Under the pieces are notes generated by a model. That model was not told the origin of the DNA. It did no database searches and was given only the letters and a program-made list of their open reading frames with translations. 64,000 nt of DNA from Lotus japonicus (taxonomy: Eukaryota > Streptophyta > Magnoliopsida > Fabales > Fabaceae). The position numbers and the translations under genes were made by a program. Within the stretch, counting starts at the first letter, position 1; every line of letters starts with the position of its first letter. This document shows positions 10,706 to 21,792 of the stretch, in pieces. The DNA lies in assembly GCF_012489685.1 (NCBI RefSeq), contig NC_080043.1:46701127-46765126 (forward strand). The letters run 5' to 3'.

Positions 10706-11916
10706 TGAAAGATCAAGTTTTGATCTAGTAGTACAACTCTATGTTTTGATGATTACAAGTTAACCTTTTGAGTATGAACAATTATGGTACTCTAACGTGT
10801 TTTTCTGAGTGTGCTATTTACAGGCTCTGACCTTGATTCAGTCTCACACTAATCAGAAGCACTGTGCATAAAAAGTGACCCAAGCAACGCTTTCGCAACA
10901 TCTATGTTCACTCTGAACAGTAGAAATGCTTCAGAAGATCTGAAGTTATACAAACTCTGATATGGACTCAGTCACCAGAAGTTCTGAAGATCCAGAAGTT
11001 CTGACAACCAAGAAACTCTGAAGATTCAGATGTTCTGATGGTGTAGAAGACTCTGAAGATCAAGAAGCTGAACAGTGGAAACTCTGATGTCCAGAAGCAA
11101 GAAACTCTGAAGACCATGTACTTCCCTCTGAGTTCAAAATCAGAAGATACAATGGTCAGAGGATCTGTGCTTTCCCTCTGACTCTGATCAACCAGCTTCA
11201 CAAGTTCCAACATGAAGCATTCCCCTGATCAGAAGTCTCCTAGGTTTAAAGGTCAAGTCGCTATCCAAGTACAAAAGCATATGTACTATCCTGACGACCT
11301 ACCTAACGTTCTCAGCCACAGCAGAAGCTGGAATTTCCAGAACTGCCCTCCAACGGTAGCATTTCCATGCAGCGTTCAAACACTAATCCTTGGAGTATAA
11401 ATAGAGGCTGAAGATTGAAAGATGCGGTGAGAAGAATTACACACGCGCAAGCTATATTCAAAAACATTCAAGCATTCTTTCATCTGAATTCATTGTGTTT
11501 ACTATTAATTTTTCAGAAGCAAATCTCTAGTAAACATTCTTTGTTAAACAGTTTGTTTAGTTACCTTTAGGAGATCAAGGTTGATCGGATCCTAGAGAAG
11601 ACTAAGAGAGTGAATCTTAGTGTGAGCTAAGTCCGTGTAATTGTTAGTCACTTGTAGGTTTCAAGTGCAGTTGTAACACTTTACCTGATTAGTGGATTGC
11701 CTTCATTCTAAGAAGGAAGAAATCACCTTGACGGGTGGACTGGATTAGCTTGAGGGATTTATCAAGTGAATCAGGATAAAAAACCTTGTGTGCTTTTCTA
11801 TCTCTTATCTTTAGCACTTAAGTCTCGAAAGATTTGTTGAAATCTTTAAGGTGGAAGTTTTTATTTGAAAATGTTATTCAAACCCCCCCCCCTTTCTACC
11901 GTTCTTCATACCTTCA
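10706..11916 (+). repeat. 3' LTR of Sirevirus C1
   Basis: This 1211-bp LTR begins TGAAAGATCAAG and ends CATACCTTCA, the same ends as the CA LTRs apart from one base near the start. It has a TATA box (TATAAATAG, 11396-11404) and a poly-C tract before the end. Scattered differences from the CA LTRs show it is older than CA. The 5' LTR is outside the window. Confidence 0.9.
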
Positions 11917-12369
11917 CAACAGATATATGTGTAATGGCATAATCAAATTAGCACAATCCAAAAGTCATGGCACATATATCAACACATCCTAGATTAACCA
12001 TTTAGCGCATAGCATGTGAATCAACCAACAGCAATTCAAGCGATAAATAATCAACAATGTCGGTCGAAGCCTCAGAAAACGGAGACCACGTCACAATTAG
12101 TTCACTCGGTCGAAGCCTCCAGAAAACATTTCCCAGTCAATCACAATCAAGTTCATAAACAATAAATCAAGTCGAATTCGTCGACACCTAAAGCATTAGC
12201 TAGTATTCAGTGAGTAGCCCCCACCTATAGTTCCTCCAGTGCGTTCCTACAGCGTTCCTTCACGATCTCCTCCTTCCGCTCCACAGAATTCCTCAAACGA
12301 ACCTTAGAGCAAAATCACAGAATTCAATCACGACAAGTCAGAAACTCAGCAAACAATGATTACTAAGGT
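11917..12369 (-). repeat. gypsy LTR GX, left piece
   Basis: This sequence is colinear with GY LTR sequence around 42830-43225 (for example CACATCCTAGATTA, GTCGACACCTAA and GCATTAGCTAGTA). It is the part of GX trapped between the two Sireviruses C1 and CA. The last five bases, AAGGT (12365-12369), are the target-site duplication of CA. Confidence 0.85.
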
Positions 12370-13580
12370 TGTAAGATCAAAGTTTTGATCTAGTAGTACA
12401 ACTCTATGTTTTGATGATTACAAGTTAACCTTTTGATATGAACAATTGTGGTACTCTAACGTGTTTTTCTGAGTGTGCTATTTACAGGCTCTGACCTCAA
12501 CTCAATCTCACACAAATCAGAAGCACTGTGTATAAAGAGCAACCCAAGCAACGCTTTCGCATTCACCATGTTCAGTATGAACAGTGGAAAAGCTTCAGAA
12601 GTTCTGAAGTTATACAAACTCTGATGTGGACTCAGTCACTAGATGTTCTGAAGATCCAGAAAGTCTGATAACCAAGAAACACTGAAGGCTCAGATGTTCT
12701 GATGGTGTAGAAGACTCTGAAGATCCAGAAGCTGATTAGTGAAGTTCTGATGTCCAGAAGCAAGATACTCTGAAGACCATGTTCTTCCCTCTGAGTTCAG
12801 AATTAGAAGAAACAATGGTCAGAGGATCTGGGCTTTCCCTCTGACTCTGATCAACCGGCTTCACAAGTTCCAATATGAAGCATTCCCCTGATCAGAAGTC
12901 TCCTAGGTTTAAAGGTCGCGTCGCTATCCAAGTACAAAAGCAACTGTACCTGCCTGACGACCTACCTAACAGTCTCAGACACAGCAGAAGCTGGATTTTC
13001 CAGAACTGCCCTCCAACGGTAGCATTTCCCATGCAACGCTCAACCCTAATCCTTGGAGTATATAAAGAGGCTGAAGACTGAAAGAAACGGCTAGAAGCAT
13101 TCATATACGCGCAAGACAATCTTAAATTCTTCTAAGTTTTCTTTCATCTGAAATTCATTGAGTTTACTATTAGCTTTTTAGAAGCAAATCTCTTGTAAAC
13201 AATTCTTTGATAAACAGTTTGTTTAGTTCCCTTAGGAGATCAAGGCTGATCGGATCCTAGAGAAGACTAAGAGAGTGAATCTTAGTGTGAGCTAAGTCAG
13301 TGTAATTGTTAGTCACTTGTAGGTTTCAAGTGCAGTTGTAACTCTTACCTGATTAGTGGATTGCCTTCATTCTAAGAAGGAAGAAATCACCTTAACGGGT
13401 GGACTGGAGTAGCTTGAGTGATTTATCAAGTGAACCAGGATAAAATCCTTGTGTGCTTTTCTATCTCTTATCTTTAGCACTTAAGTTCTCGAAAGATTTG
13501 TCAAAATCTTTAAGGTGGAAGTTTTATACTGAAAACGTTATTCAAACCCCCCCCCCTTTCTACCGTTTTTCATACCTTCA
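12370..13580 (+). repeat. 5' LTR of Sirevirus CA
   Basis: 1211 bp with TG...CA ends. U3 (about 12590-12870) is packed with CAGAAG, GTTCTGA and CTCTGA words that form short palindromes. The TATA box is at 13059-13066, and a poly-C tract lies near 13545, just before the end. RNA polymerase II would start about 30 bp after the TATA box. Confidence 0.95.
13059..13066 (+). promoter_or_regulatory. TATA box of the CA 5' LTR
   Basis: TATATAAA within GGAGTATATAAAGAGG, at the expected place about 500 bp before the LTR end. The matching boxes in the other LTRs are at 23853-23860, 28214-28221 and 38987-38994. Confidence 0.75.
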
Positions 13581-13582
13581 AT

Positions 13583-13594
13583 TGGTATCAGAGC
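13583..13594 (+). other. primer-binding site of CA (initiator Met tRNA)
   Basis: TGGTATCAGAGC lies two bases after the 5' LTR end. It is complementary to the 3' end of initiator Met tRNA, the standard copia primer. Confidence 0.95.
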
Positions 13595-13652
13595 GCAAGT
13601 TCTGATTACCACACCTAACAGTGTTCAGTGATCCGGGCCGGTGTGAAAAACA

Positions 13653-14570
13653 ATGGCTGCCACCACCAGTGAAACTCAAAGAGATGGTTACAATGCAAAG
13701 CCTCCTATGTTCGACGGTCAAAGGTTCGAATATTGGAAAGATAGACTGGAAAGTTTCTTTCTGGGTTTCGATGCAGATCTCTGGGATATTATTGTGGATG
13801 GCTATGAGCGTCCAGTTGATGCAGATGGCAAGAAGATCCCAAGGTCAGAGATGACTGCAGATCAAAAGAAGTTGTACTCACAACATCACAAAGCAAGAGC
13901 AATTCTTCTAAGTGCTATTTCCTATGAAGAGTACCAGAAGATTACAGATCGTGAGTTTGCGAAAGGCATTTTCGAATCTCTGAAGATGTCTCATGAAGGA
14001 AACAAGAAAGTCAAAGAATCAAAGGCATTGTCTTTGATCCAAAAGTATGAATCCTTCATCATGGAGCCAAATGAGTCCATTGAAGAAATGTTCTCCAGAT
14101 TTCAGTTGCTTGTAGCTGGCATACGACCTCTCAACAAGAGCTACACAACAAAAGATCATGTCATAAGGGTCATCAGGTGTCTTCCTGAAAGTTGGATGCC
14201 CTTAGTGACTTCAATAGAGCTCACGAGAGACGTTGAGAATATGAGTTTAGAAGAACTCATCAGCATTTTGAAATGCCATGAGCTGAAACGCTCAGAGATG
14301 CAAGATCTGAGGAAAAAGTCCATAGCCTTGAAATCCAAATCTGAAAAGGCTAAGGTTGAGAAGTCAAAAGCTCTTCAAGCTGAAGAAGAGGAATCTGAAG
14401 AAGCGTCAGAAGATTCTGATGAAGATGAGCTGACTCTGATCTCTAAAAGACTCAACCGAATCTGGAAGCACAGGCAGAGCAAGTACAAAGGCTCTGGAAA
14501 GGCGAGAGGAAAGTCACATGCTTTGAGTGCAAAGAATCAGGGCATTACAAAAGTGACTGTCCAAGATTGA
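13653..14570 (+). CDS. Sirevirus CA gag, UBN2-type capsid part (frame breaks at the zinc knuckle)
   Basis: This encodes the structural gag protein. The ATG at 13653 is in the strong plant context AACAATGGC and is the first start after the primer site. Residues about 15-220 form a UBN2-type copia gag domain (FEYWKDRLESFF, KARAILLSAIS, CLPESWMPLV). An acidic linker (EEEESEEASEDSDEDE) follows. Compared with C1, about 40 bp is missing at about 14513, probably by recombination between GAAAGTC and GAAGTCAC repeats. This puts the CCHC knuckle out of frame, and the ORF ends in a short unrelated tail (KNQGITKVTVQD). A full gag would continue into 14567-15343. Confidence 0.88.
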   Translation: MAATTSETQRDGYNAKPPMFDGQRFEYWKDRLESFFLGFDADLWDIIVDGYERPVDADGKKIPRSEMTADQKKLYSQHHKARAILLSAISYEEYQKITDREFAKGIFESLKMSHEGNKKVKESKALSLIQKYESFIMEPNESIEEMFSRFQLLVAGIRPLNKSYTTKDHVIRVIRCLPESWMPLVTSIELTRDVENMSLEELISILKCHELKRSEMQDLRKKSIALKSKSEKAKVEKSKALQAEEEESEEASEDSDEDELTLISKRLNRIWKHRQSKYKGSGKARGKSHALSAKNQGITKVTVQD

Positions 14571-15343
14571 AGAAGGACAAGAAGCCAAAGAAGCACTTCA
14601 AGACGAAGAAGAGTCTGATGGTGACATTTGATGAATCAGAGTCAGAGGATGTTGACTCTGATGGTGAAGTCCAAGGACTCATGGCTATTGTCAAAGACAA
14701 GGAAGCAGAGTCAAAGAGAGTTGTTGACTCTGACTCAGAATCAGAAGGAAATCCTAACTCAGACGATGAAAATGAGGTATTCGCTTCTTTCTCTACCTCT
14801 GAACTGAAACATGCATTGTCTGATATTATGGATAAGTATAACTCCTTATTGTCTAAGCATAAGAAGCTGAAAAAGAACTTATCTGCTGTTTCCAAGACTC
14901 CTTCTGAACATGAGAAAATTATTTCTGATTTGAAAAATGATAATCATGCCTTGATCAATTCTAACTCAGTGCTTGAGAACCAGATTGCTAAGTTAGAAGA
15001 AATTGTTGCCTGTGATGCCTCTGATTGTAGAAATGAATCTAAGTATGAAAAGTCTTTTCAAAGATTCCTAGCTAAAAGCGTGGATAGAAGCTTAATGGCT
15101 TCAATGATCTATGGCGTAAGCAGAAATGGAATGCATGGCATTGGCTATTCTAAACCAATTAGAAATGAGCCCTCTGTGTCTAAAGCTAAATCCTTGTATG
15201 AATGCTTTGTTCCCTCTGGTACCATATTGCCTGATCCTGTACCTGCTAAAGTTGCTAAACACCCTCTTAAAAAGGGATCTTTCTCTATGACTAAATATCA
15301 TGCAAATATTCCTTTAAAATATCATGTTGAGCACCCAAGGTGA
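14567..15343 (+). CDS. Sirevirus CA gag C-terminal/linker region (258 aa, shifted frame)
   Basis: This is the continuation of gag after the frameshift. The frame is open upstream and carries the zinc knuckle residues near 14525-14565, ahead of the first Met at 14567. It shows an acidic block (DESESEDVDSDGE, SDSESEG), then a Lys/Leu-rich segment with coiled-coil character (KHKKLKKNLSAV, NSNSVLENQIAKLEEI) and a conserved C-terminal linker. Sirevirus gag proteins are known for long C-terminal extensions with coiled coils, some of which bind dynein-light-chain-like proteins; whether this one does is inference. It ends at TGA 15341-15343, before the protease frame. Confidence 0.75.
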   Translation: MKKDKKPKKHFKTKKSLMVTFDESESEDVDSDGEVQGLMAIVKDKEAESKRVVDSDSESEGNPNSDDENEVFASFSTSELKHALSDIMDKYNSLLSKHKKLKKNLSAVSKTPSEHEKIISDLKNDNHALINSNSVLENQIAKLEEIVACDASDCRNESKYEKSFQRFLAKSVDRSLMASMIYGVSRNGMHGIGYSKPIRNEPSVSKAKSLYECFVPSGTILPDPVPAKVAKHPLKKGSFSMTKYHANIPLKYHVEHPR

Positions 15344-15409
15344 TCAGAACCTCTGAGGTAACTAACAAAAGAGGACCCAGAAAGTGGGTACCTAAGGACA
15401 AGATTATCT

Positions 15410-16567
15410 ATGTTGCAGATATCCTTGATAGCTCCACTGAAACACCAATCATGGTATCTGGACAGTGGATGCTCGCGTCACATGACGGGAGAAAGGCGTA
15501 TGTTCCGAGAGCTGAAACTTAAGCCTGGAGGCGAAGTTGGCTTTGGAGGAAATGAAAAGGGTAAAATTGTTGGTACTGGTACTATTTGTGTAGATAGTAG
15601 TCCATGCATTGATAATGTGTTATTGGTAGACGGCTTAACACATAACTTATTGTCTATAAGTCAATTAGCTGACAAGGGTTATGATGTTATATTCAATCAA
15701 AAGTCCTGCCGGGCTGTAAGTCAAATCGATGGCTCTGTTCTGTTTAACAGCAAGAGGAAGAACAACATTTATAAGATCAGATTATCTGAGTTGGAGGCTC
15801 AGAATGTGAAGTGCCTTCTGTCTGTTAATGAAGAGCAGTGGGTATGGCATAGACGGTTAGGGCATGCCAGTATGAGAAAGATTTCTCAGCTGAGCAAGCT
15901 AAACCTTGTCAGGGGCTTACCCAATCTGAAGTTCGCTTCAGACGCTCTTTGTGAAGCATGTCAGAAAGGCAAATTCACAAAAGTCCCTTTCAAGGCAAAG
16001 AATGTTGTCTCAACCTCAAGGCCGTTAGAACTTCTGCATATCGACCTTTTTGGACCAGTGAAAACTGAGTCTATAGGTGGCAAGAGATATGGGATGGTTA
16101 TCGTTGATGACTATAGCCGCTGGACATGGGTAAAGTTTCTAACCCGCAAGGATGAGTCTCATGCTGTGTTCTCTACCTTCATTGCTCAAGTGCAAAACGA
16201 GAAGGCTTGTAGGATTGTGCGTGTCAGAAGCGACCATGGTGGAGAGTTTGAGAATGACAAGTTTGAGAGTCTGTTTGATTCCTATGGAATTGCACATGAT
16301 TTCTCTTGTCCCAGAACTCCTCAACAAAACGGTGTTGTTGTGAGGAAGAACAGAACTCTTCAGGAGATGGCTAGAACCATGCTCCAAGAAACTGGCATGG
16401 CTAAGCACTTTTGGGCAGAGGCAGTAAATACAGCATGTTACATTCAGAACAGAATCTCTGTGAGACCAATTCTGAATAAGACTCCTTATGAATTGTGGAA
16501 GAACATAAAACCCAACATTTCTTATTTTCATCCTTTTTGGCTGTGTTTGTTATGTTCTCAATACTAA
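15410..16567 (+). pseudogene. Sirevirus CA protease-integrase, catalytic Glu lost
   Basis: The copia pol N-terminal half. The protease motif WYLDSGCSRHMTG (Asp at residue 18) is followed by the GAG-pre-integrase zinc finger (H147, H152, C181, C184) and the integrase core. The first catalytic Asp is in HIDLFGP (D212) and the second in RSDHGGEF (D275). The third catalytic residue, normally Glu in the GVVERKN motif, is Val (residue 311, GTG at 16340-16342), so integrase should be inactive. The frame then ends early: an extra T in a T-run at about 16534-16538 shifts translation to a stop at 16567, and the true frame continues elsewhere into RT. The ATG at 15410 is only the first Met in frame; real translation would come from gag. 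Confidence 0.9.
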
Positions 16568-18515
16568 GGATAGACTGCATAAATTTGATGCTAAGTCTTC
16601 TAAGTGTCTATTACTCGGTTACTCTGAGAGATCTAAAGGTTTTAGATTTTATAATACTGATGCTAAGACTATTGAAGAATCTATTCATGTTAGATTTGAT
16701 GATAAGCTTGACTCTGACCAGTCAAAGCTAGTTGAAAAGTTTGCAGATTTAAGCATTAATGTTTCTGACAAAGGCAAAGCTCCAGAGGAAGCTGAGCCAG
16801 AGGAAGATGAACCAGAGGAAGAAGCTGGTCCCTCTAACTCACAAACTTTGAAGAAGAGCAGAATCACTGCAGCTCACCCTAAGGAATTGATTCTGGGCAA
16901 CAAAGACGAACCAGTCAGAACCAGATCTGCCTTCAGACCCTCTGAAGAGACCTTGCTCAGTCTGAAAGGATTGGTGTCCTTAATTGAACCCAAGTCCATA
17001 GATGAAGCTCTTCAGGACAAGGATTGGATTCTGGCCATGGAAGAAGAATTGAATCAATTTTCCAAGAACGATGTTTGGAGCTTAGTGAAGAAGCCTGAGA
17101 GTGTCCATGTTATTGGAACGAAATGGGTATTCAGAAACAAGCTGAATGAGAAAGGAGATGTAGTCAGAAACAAGGCAAGGCTAGTTGCTCAAGGCTACAG
17201 CCAGCAGGAAGGAATAGACTACACTGAAACATTTGCTCCAGTAGCAAGACTGGAGGCAATCAGACTGTTGATCTCTTTCTCAGTAAATCACAACATAGTT
17301 CTACATCAGATGGACGTAAAGAGTGCCTTCCTAAATGGTTATATCTCAGAGGAAGTCTATGTTCATCAACCCCCAGGTTTTGAAGATGAGAAGAAACCAG
17401 ACCATGTGTTCAAATTGAAGAAATCACTCTACGGTCTGAAGCAAGCTCCCAGAGCATGGTATGAGAGACTCAGCTCATTCCTTCTGGAGAATGAGTTTGT
17501 AAGGGGTAAAGTAGATACAACTCTTTTTTGCAAGACTTATAAAGATGATATCTTAATTGTGCAAATTTATGTTGATGATATTATATTTGGTTCTGCTAAT
17601 CAATCCCTATGCAAAGAATTTTCTGAGATGATGCAGGCTGAATTTGAGATGAGTATGATGGGAGAATTAAAGTACTTTCTGGGAATACAAGTTGATCAAA
17701 CACCAGAAGGAACATATATCCATCAGAGCAAGTACACTAAAGAACTTCTGAAGAAGTTCAATATGCTGGAATCTACAGTGGCCAAGACTCCAATGCATCC
17801 TACATGCATTCTGGAAAAAGAAGATAAAAGTGGTAAAGTATGTCAGAAGCTCTATCGTGGCATGATAGGTTCACTTCTATACTTAACTGCATCTAGGCCA
17901 GACATACTATTTAGTGTTCATTTATGTGCTCGTTTCCAATCAGATCCAAGGGAAACCCACTTAACTGCTGTTAAGAGGATCCTAAGGTATCTAAAAGGCA
18001 CCACTAACCTTGGCTTGATGTATAAGAAAACATCAGAGTATAAGCTTTCAGGTTACTGTGATGCTGATTATGCTGGAGATAGAACAGAGAGAAAAAGTAC
18101 TTCCGGAAATTGTCAATTTCTGGGAAGCAATCTAGTCTCATGGGCAAGCAAGAGGCAATCAACCATTGCACTATCAACTGCAGAGGCAGAATATATCTCA
18201 GCAGCAATATGCAGGACTCAGATGCTCTGGATGAAACATCAGCTGGAGGATTATCAGATCCTTGAGAGCAATATCCCAATCTATTGTGATAACACTGCTG
18301 CCATCTCATTGAGTAAGAATCCTATCCTGCATTCAAGGGCAAAGCACATTGAGGTAAAGTATCACTTTATTAGAGATTATGTACAGAAGGGCGTACTTAT
18401 TCTGAAGTTTGTTGATACTGACCATCAATGGGCAGATATCTTTACAAAGCCCTTAGCAGAGGATAGATTTAATTTTATTCTGAAAAATCTAAACATGGAC
18501 TTTTGTCCAGAGTGA
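16542..18515 (+). CDS. Sirevirus CA reverse transcriptase-RNase H
   Basis: The C-terminal half of copia pol copies genomic RNA to DNA. The frame is open from about 16542; the first Met is at 16848. It contains the C-terminal tail of integrase, an acidic linker ([18 protein letters not shown]), and then RVT_2-type RT beginning near [10 protein letters not shown], with [25 protein letters not shown] and the catalytic YVDD (residues 241-244 from 16848). RNase H follows, with [11 protein letters not shown] and [11 protein letters not shown]. It ends at TGA 18513-18515. This half is intact and very similar to the C1 tail. It would need frameshift correction upstream to be expressed with integrase. 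Confidence 0.93.
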   Translation, partial: CVCYVLNTKDRLHKFDAKSSKCLLLGYSERSKGFRFYNTDAKTIEESIHVRFDDKLDSDQSKLVEKFADLSINVSDKGKAPEEAEPEEDEPEEEAGPSNSQTLKKSRITAAHPKELILGNKDEPVRTRSAFRPSEETLLSLKGLVSLIEPKSIDEALQDKDWILAMEEELNQFSKNDVWSLVKKPESVHVIGTKWVFRNKLNEKGDVVRNKARLVAQGYSQQEGIDYTETFAPVARLEAIRLLISFSVNHNIVLHQMDVKSAFLNGYISEEVYVHQPPGFEDEKKPDHVFKLKKSLYGLKQAPRAWYERLSSFLLENEFVRGKVDTTLFCKTYKDDILIVQIYVDDIIFGSANQSLCKEFSEMMQAEFEMSMMGELKYFLGIQVDQTPEGTYIHQSKYTKELLKKFNMLESTVAKTPMHPTCILEKEDKSGKVCQKLYRGMIGSLLYLTASRPDILFSVHLCARFQSDPRETHLTAVKRILRYLKGTTNLGLMYKKTSEYKLSGYCDADYAGDRTERKSTSGNCQFLGSNLVSWASKRQSTIALSTAEAEYISAAICRTQMLWMKHQLEDYQILESNIPIYCDNTAAISLSKNPILHSRAKHIEVKYHFIRDYVQKGVLILKFVDTDHQWADIFTKPLAEDRFNFILKNLNMDFCPE

Positions 18516-18959
18516 AGATGGATCAGAACCTCTGACTATGATACTTCTTGATCAGAAGATGTCTAGTCCAGAAGGTAACTCAATCAGAGTGTGTGTACCC
18601 ACTGGTACTGACTCTGAAGCTGAGACAGCAACACGTGTGTCAGTATTTCTGATGCATAGTTCCTTGTGCCCGTGTGACAGTCTGTTATGATTGCGTGTAG
18701 ATGTGCTTCTCTCCTGAGTTGTGATTTGTGTATTTACTGTTACTATCTATCTTTAATTTTCAACCGTTGATCTTAAATTGCTTTTTGAATCAACAACGGT
18801 TATTTGTCAAAACCCACTATACACACACGATCTCTTTCACTTCCGGTTTTTACTCTCGCTCTCTCTGCTTTTCGAAACCGCTTATCCTCGATTTCTCTCT
18901 CGATCTCTCTTCATCTTTCAACCTTCATCTTCTACCTCAAACCTTCAACCGCTTCAAAA
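18516..18959 (+). other. region between pol and accessory ORF in CA
   Basis: Non-coding spacer, also present in C1 (8142-8581) with scattered differences. It carries CTCTGA-type words, a CAACCGTTGAT...ATCAACAACGGTT inverted repeat (about 18760-18802) that could fold into a stem, and a CT-rich leader just before the accessory ATG. It could act as the leader of a subgenomic or spliced accessory mRNA; that is inference. Confidence 0.45.
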
Positions 18960-21792
18960 ATGGTGAGTCAAACCAGAAGATCTACTGCAGATGCACCCCA
19001 GTTCCCTCACATGGTAGTTGGTCTAGCAACGGGTCAAAGGGGCCCTGAGAATCCGACACAAGATCAAGGTCAAGCTCAAGAGCAGATTGTTCCAATTGCA
19101 GAACGGGGCTGTGCCGTTCACTGCGTATTTGCTTCTGAGGAACTTCAAGTCCTGGCAGAATGGAGATTCGACCTCGACAACCTGGCTACAAATGGGTATG
19201 ATCTTCGTCCTGAAGTCCAAGTTCAAGGTTGGGGAAATTACTTCAACAGACTTCGAGGACCGGTGTATGATAGACTGGTCAAGAAATTCTGGAAGCACGC
19301 CGACTGCGATGATACTCAGGTGGTATCTCACATTCTCGAAAAGAAAGATCATCATCACAGAGAAGTCTTTCGTGAATTTGCTGGGTGCAGACACTGCTTT
19401 AGGGTATCGTTTCCAACTCACGGAATCGAAGCTGAAACCCAGCACCAAGAATACAATCAACGAGGCCCTGTACACCAATTACAAACCGGGCAAGACGAAT
19501 TACAAGGTGATGGACCTTCATCCCAAGCTCAGGATCTGGCACAAAATTTTGCTCCACTGCATAAACCAGAGACCAAAGGGCAGTTCTCCAGACTACATCA
19601 ACTTCAACCAGAAGGTGATGTTGTTCTTCATACAAGACCAGAAGAAGATCTGCCTTCCCTACTTCCTGTTCTCCTACTTGAAGGAATGTATCCGGAAGTC
19701 TCGCACCACTGCCTCCATCAAGTCAGCAATCAAGTATATCCCCTTTGGGAGACTGCTCTCAGACTTTTTCATTGAAAGCAACCTGGTGCAAGATCTGGTC
19801 AATGCTGGATGTGTAGAGGATCTGACCACCATTGTCAGTGATGTCTTCACTGCAAATTCTCTGAAGAAGATGGGTTTGGTCCAGAAGAAAATCGCCCCTG
19901 CTCGTGAAGACACATCTTCTGAAATCAGAAGTAGAAGGATGCCTCTGAATGACTACCCTCTGTGGACTCAGGCAGACAATCCTGACGCCATTAGGTGCTA
20001 TGTTGAAGACCTATGGACTCAAGGATTCGAAATTGATCTTGATGATTTCTTCAGCAGACTGCCGCCAGCTCCAGAGTTTCCTTCTCCTCCCAAGAAGAAA
20101 GCTCAGAGGAAGATGATCCTAGAAGAATCTTCTGAGGAGTCAGATGTCCCTCTGGTCAAAAAGAAGAAGAGAAAGCCTGATGATGGTGATGATAGTGATA
20201 ATGAGGATGGTCCTCCTAAGAAGAAGAAGAAGCAGGTCAGAATCGTGGTGTAGCCTACTCGGGTGGAACCAGCTGCTGAAGTGCTCAGAAGGACTTAACC
20301 TCCTGCCAGAGTGACTAGATCATCAGCACATTCAAGTAAGTCTGCACTTGCTTCTGATGATGATTTGAATTTATTTGATGCACTCCCTATATCTGCCATG
20401 CTCAAACACTCCTCAAATCCCCTCACTCCTATTCCTGAATCCCAACCAGCTGCTCAAACCACCTCTCCACCACATTCCCCAAGATCTTCATTCTTTCAAC
20501 CTTCCCCTACTGAAGCACCTCTCTGGAATTTGCTTCAGAACCAACCCTCTAGGTCAGAAGAACCTACCTCTCCCATTACCATTCAGTACAACCCATTATC
20601 TTCTGAACCCATCATTCATGCCCAACCAGAGCCTACCCACACAGAACCTGAACCCAGAACCTCTGATCACTCTGTCCCAAGAGCATCAGAACGTCTGGCT
20701 CTCAAACCCACGGATACAGACTCTTCCACAGCCTTTACACCTGTATCCTTCCCAACCAATGTTGCTGATTCTTCTCCCTCCAATAACTCTGAATCCATTA
20801 GAAAATTCATGGAGGTCAGAAAAGAAAAGGTGTCTACCTTAGAAGAGTATTACCTCACTTGTCCAAGCCCTAGGAGATATCCTGGCCCTAGACCTGAACG
20901 TCTAGTTGACCCAGATGAACCTATCTTGGCCAATCCTTTACAAGAGGCAGACCCTTTGGCTCAACAAGCTCACCCTGCCCCAGACCAACAAGAGCCTATT
21001 CAACCAGAACCTGAACCCGAACAATCAGTGTCTAACCAATCCTCGGTTAGATCACCCCATCCTCTGGTTGAAACTTCAGAACCTCACCTTGGAACCTCTG
21101 AACCCAATGCTCAAACGTTTAACATTGGCTCTCCACAAGGTGCCTCTGAAGCTCACAGCAGCAAACACCCAGCCTCTCCTGAAACCAACCTCTCCATAAT
21201 TCCTTACACTCACCTCCGACCCACATCTCTCTCTGAGTGCATCAATACTGAACGTGTGCACGGTCAGACTGACCTCAGTGAGAATGCTGAACGTGTGGCT
21301 GATGAGTGGAACAATCTGGGCACTTGGCTAGTGGCTCAAGTTCCAATTATGATGCAGCTCCTGCATGCAGAGGGAAGTCAGAGCATTGAGGCTGCAAAGC
21401 AAAGGTTTGCTCGAAGGGTGGCTCTTCATGAACAAGAACAGAGACATAAGCTTCTTGAAGCTATTGAAGAAGCCAAGAGAAAGAAAGCTCAAGCAGAAGA
21501 AGCTGCACGTCAAGCAGCAGCTCAAGCTGAACAAGCCCGATTAGAGGCAGAACGACTTGAGGCTGAGGCTGAAGCTCTTAGATGCCAAGCACTTGCACCG
21601 GTAGTGTTTACTCTTGCTGCTTCTGCTTCCATTCCAGATCCTCAAGCTGCTCAGAATGCTCCTTCCGGTTCTGCTCAGTCAAGCTCATCCAGACTCGACA
21701 TCATGGAACAGCGTCTTGACATTCATGAATCCATGCTGATTGAAATGAAGCACATGATGATGGAACTTCTGCGACGAACTGATAAACCTTAG
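18960..21792 (+). pseudogene. long accessory frame of Sirevirus CA (env-like position)
   Basis: A single long frame of about 940 codons follows pol, where SIRE elements carry their env-like ORF. It starts at the ATG at 18960 (AAAATGG). Domains in order: an N-terminal globular domain (VLAEWRFDLDNLATNGYDL ... ITEKSFVNLLGA ... DLHPKLRIWHKILLHCINQ); basic NLS-like clusters (PPKKKAQRK, KKKKRKPDD, PPKKKKKQVR); a long Pro/Ser/Glu-rich region; an Ala/Glu/Gln-rich coiled coil (EEAARQAAAQAEQARLEAE); and a C-terminal MMMELLRRTDKP. Lesions in this copy are a 1-nt frameshift near 19340, TAG at 20251-20253 and TAA at 20296-20298. Both stops are in phase with the downstream ORF and fit Gln-codon C-to-T changes. 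I see no convincing signal peptide or fusion segment, so 'env' is positional only. Confidence 0.75.

Larger units (their letters stand above)
5904..11916 (+). mobile_element. Ty1/copia Sirevirus C1, old deletion derivative (3' part)
   Basis: This is homologous to the near-complete Sirevirus CA but much decayed. Its left part, including the 5' LTR, is displaced leftwards by the G0 insertion. It keeps the gag UBN2 domain, the end of RT and RNase H, a shortened accessory ORF, the antisense ORF, repeated polypurine tracts and the 3' LTR. It is itself inserted in gypsy LTR GX, whose sequence resumes at 11917. Large internal deletions remove most of protease, all of integrase and half of RT. C1 could only move, if ever, with enzymes from a complete relative. 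Confidence 0.9.

Noticed and set aside
13545..13560. Poly-C tract as a functional motif near LTR ends
   Set aside because: Its length varies between LTR copies of one element, as expected from polymerase or sequencing slippage. It is conserved in position, but nothing here shows a role.
20375..21199. Overlapping plus-strand Pro/Leu/Asn-rich ORFs inside the accessory frame (20375-20842, 20906-21199)
   Set aside because: Alternate-frame readings of the Pro/Ser-rich coding region; they use the same bases shifted by one.
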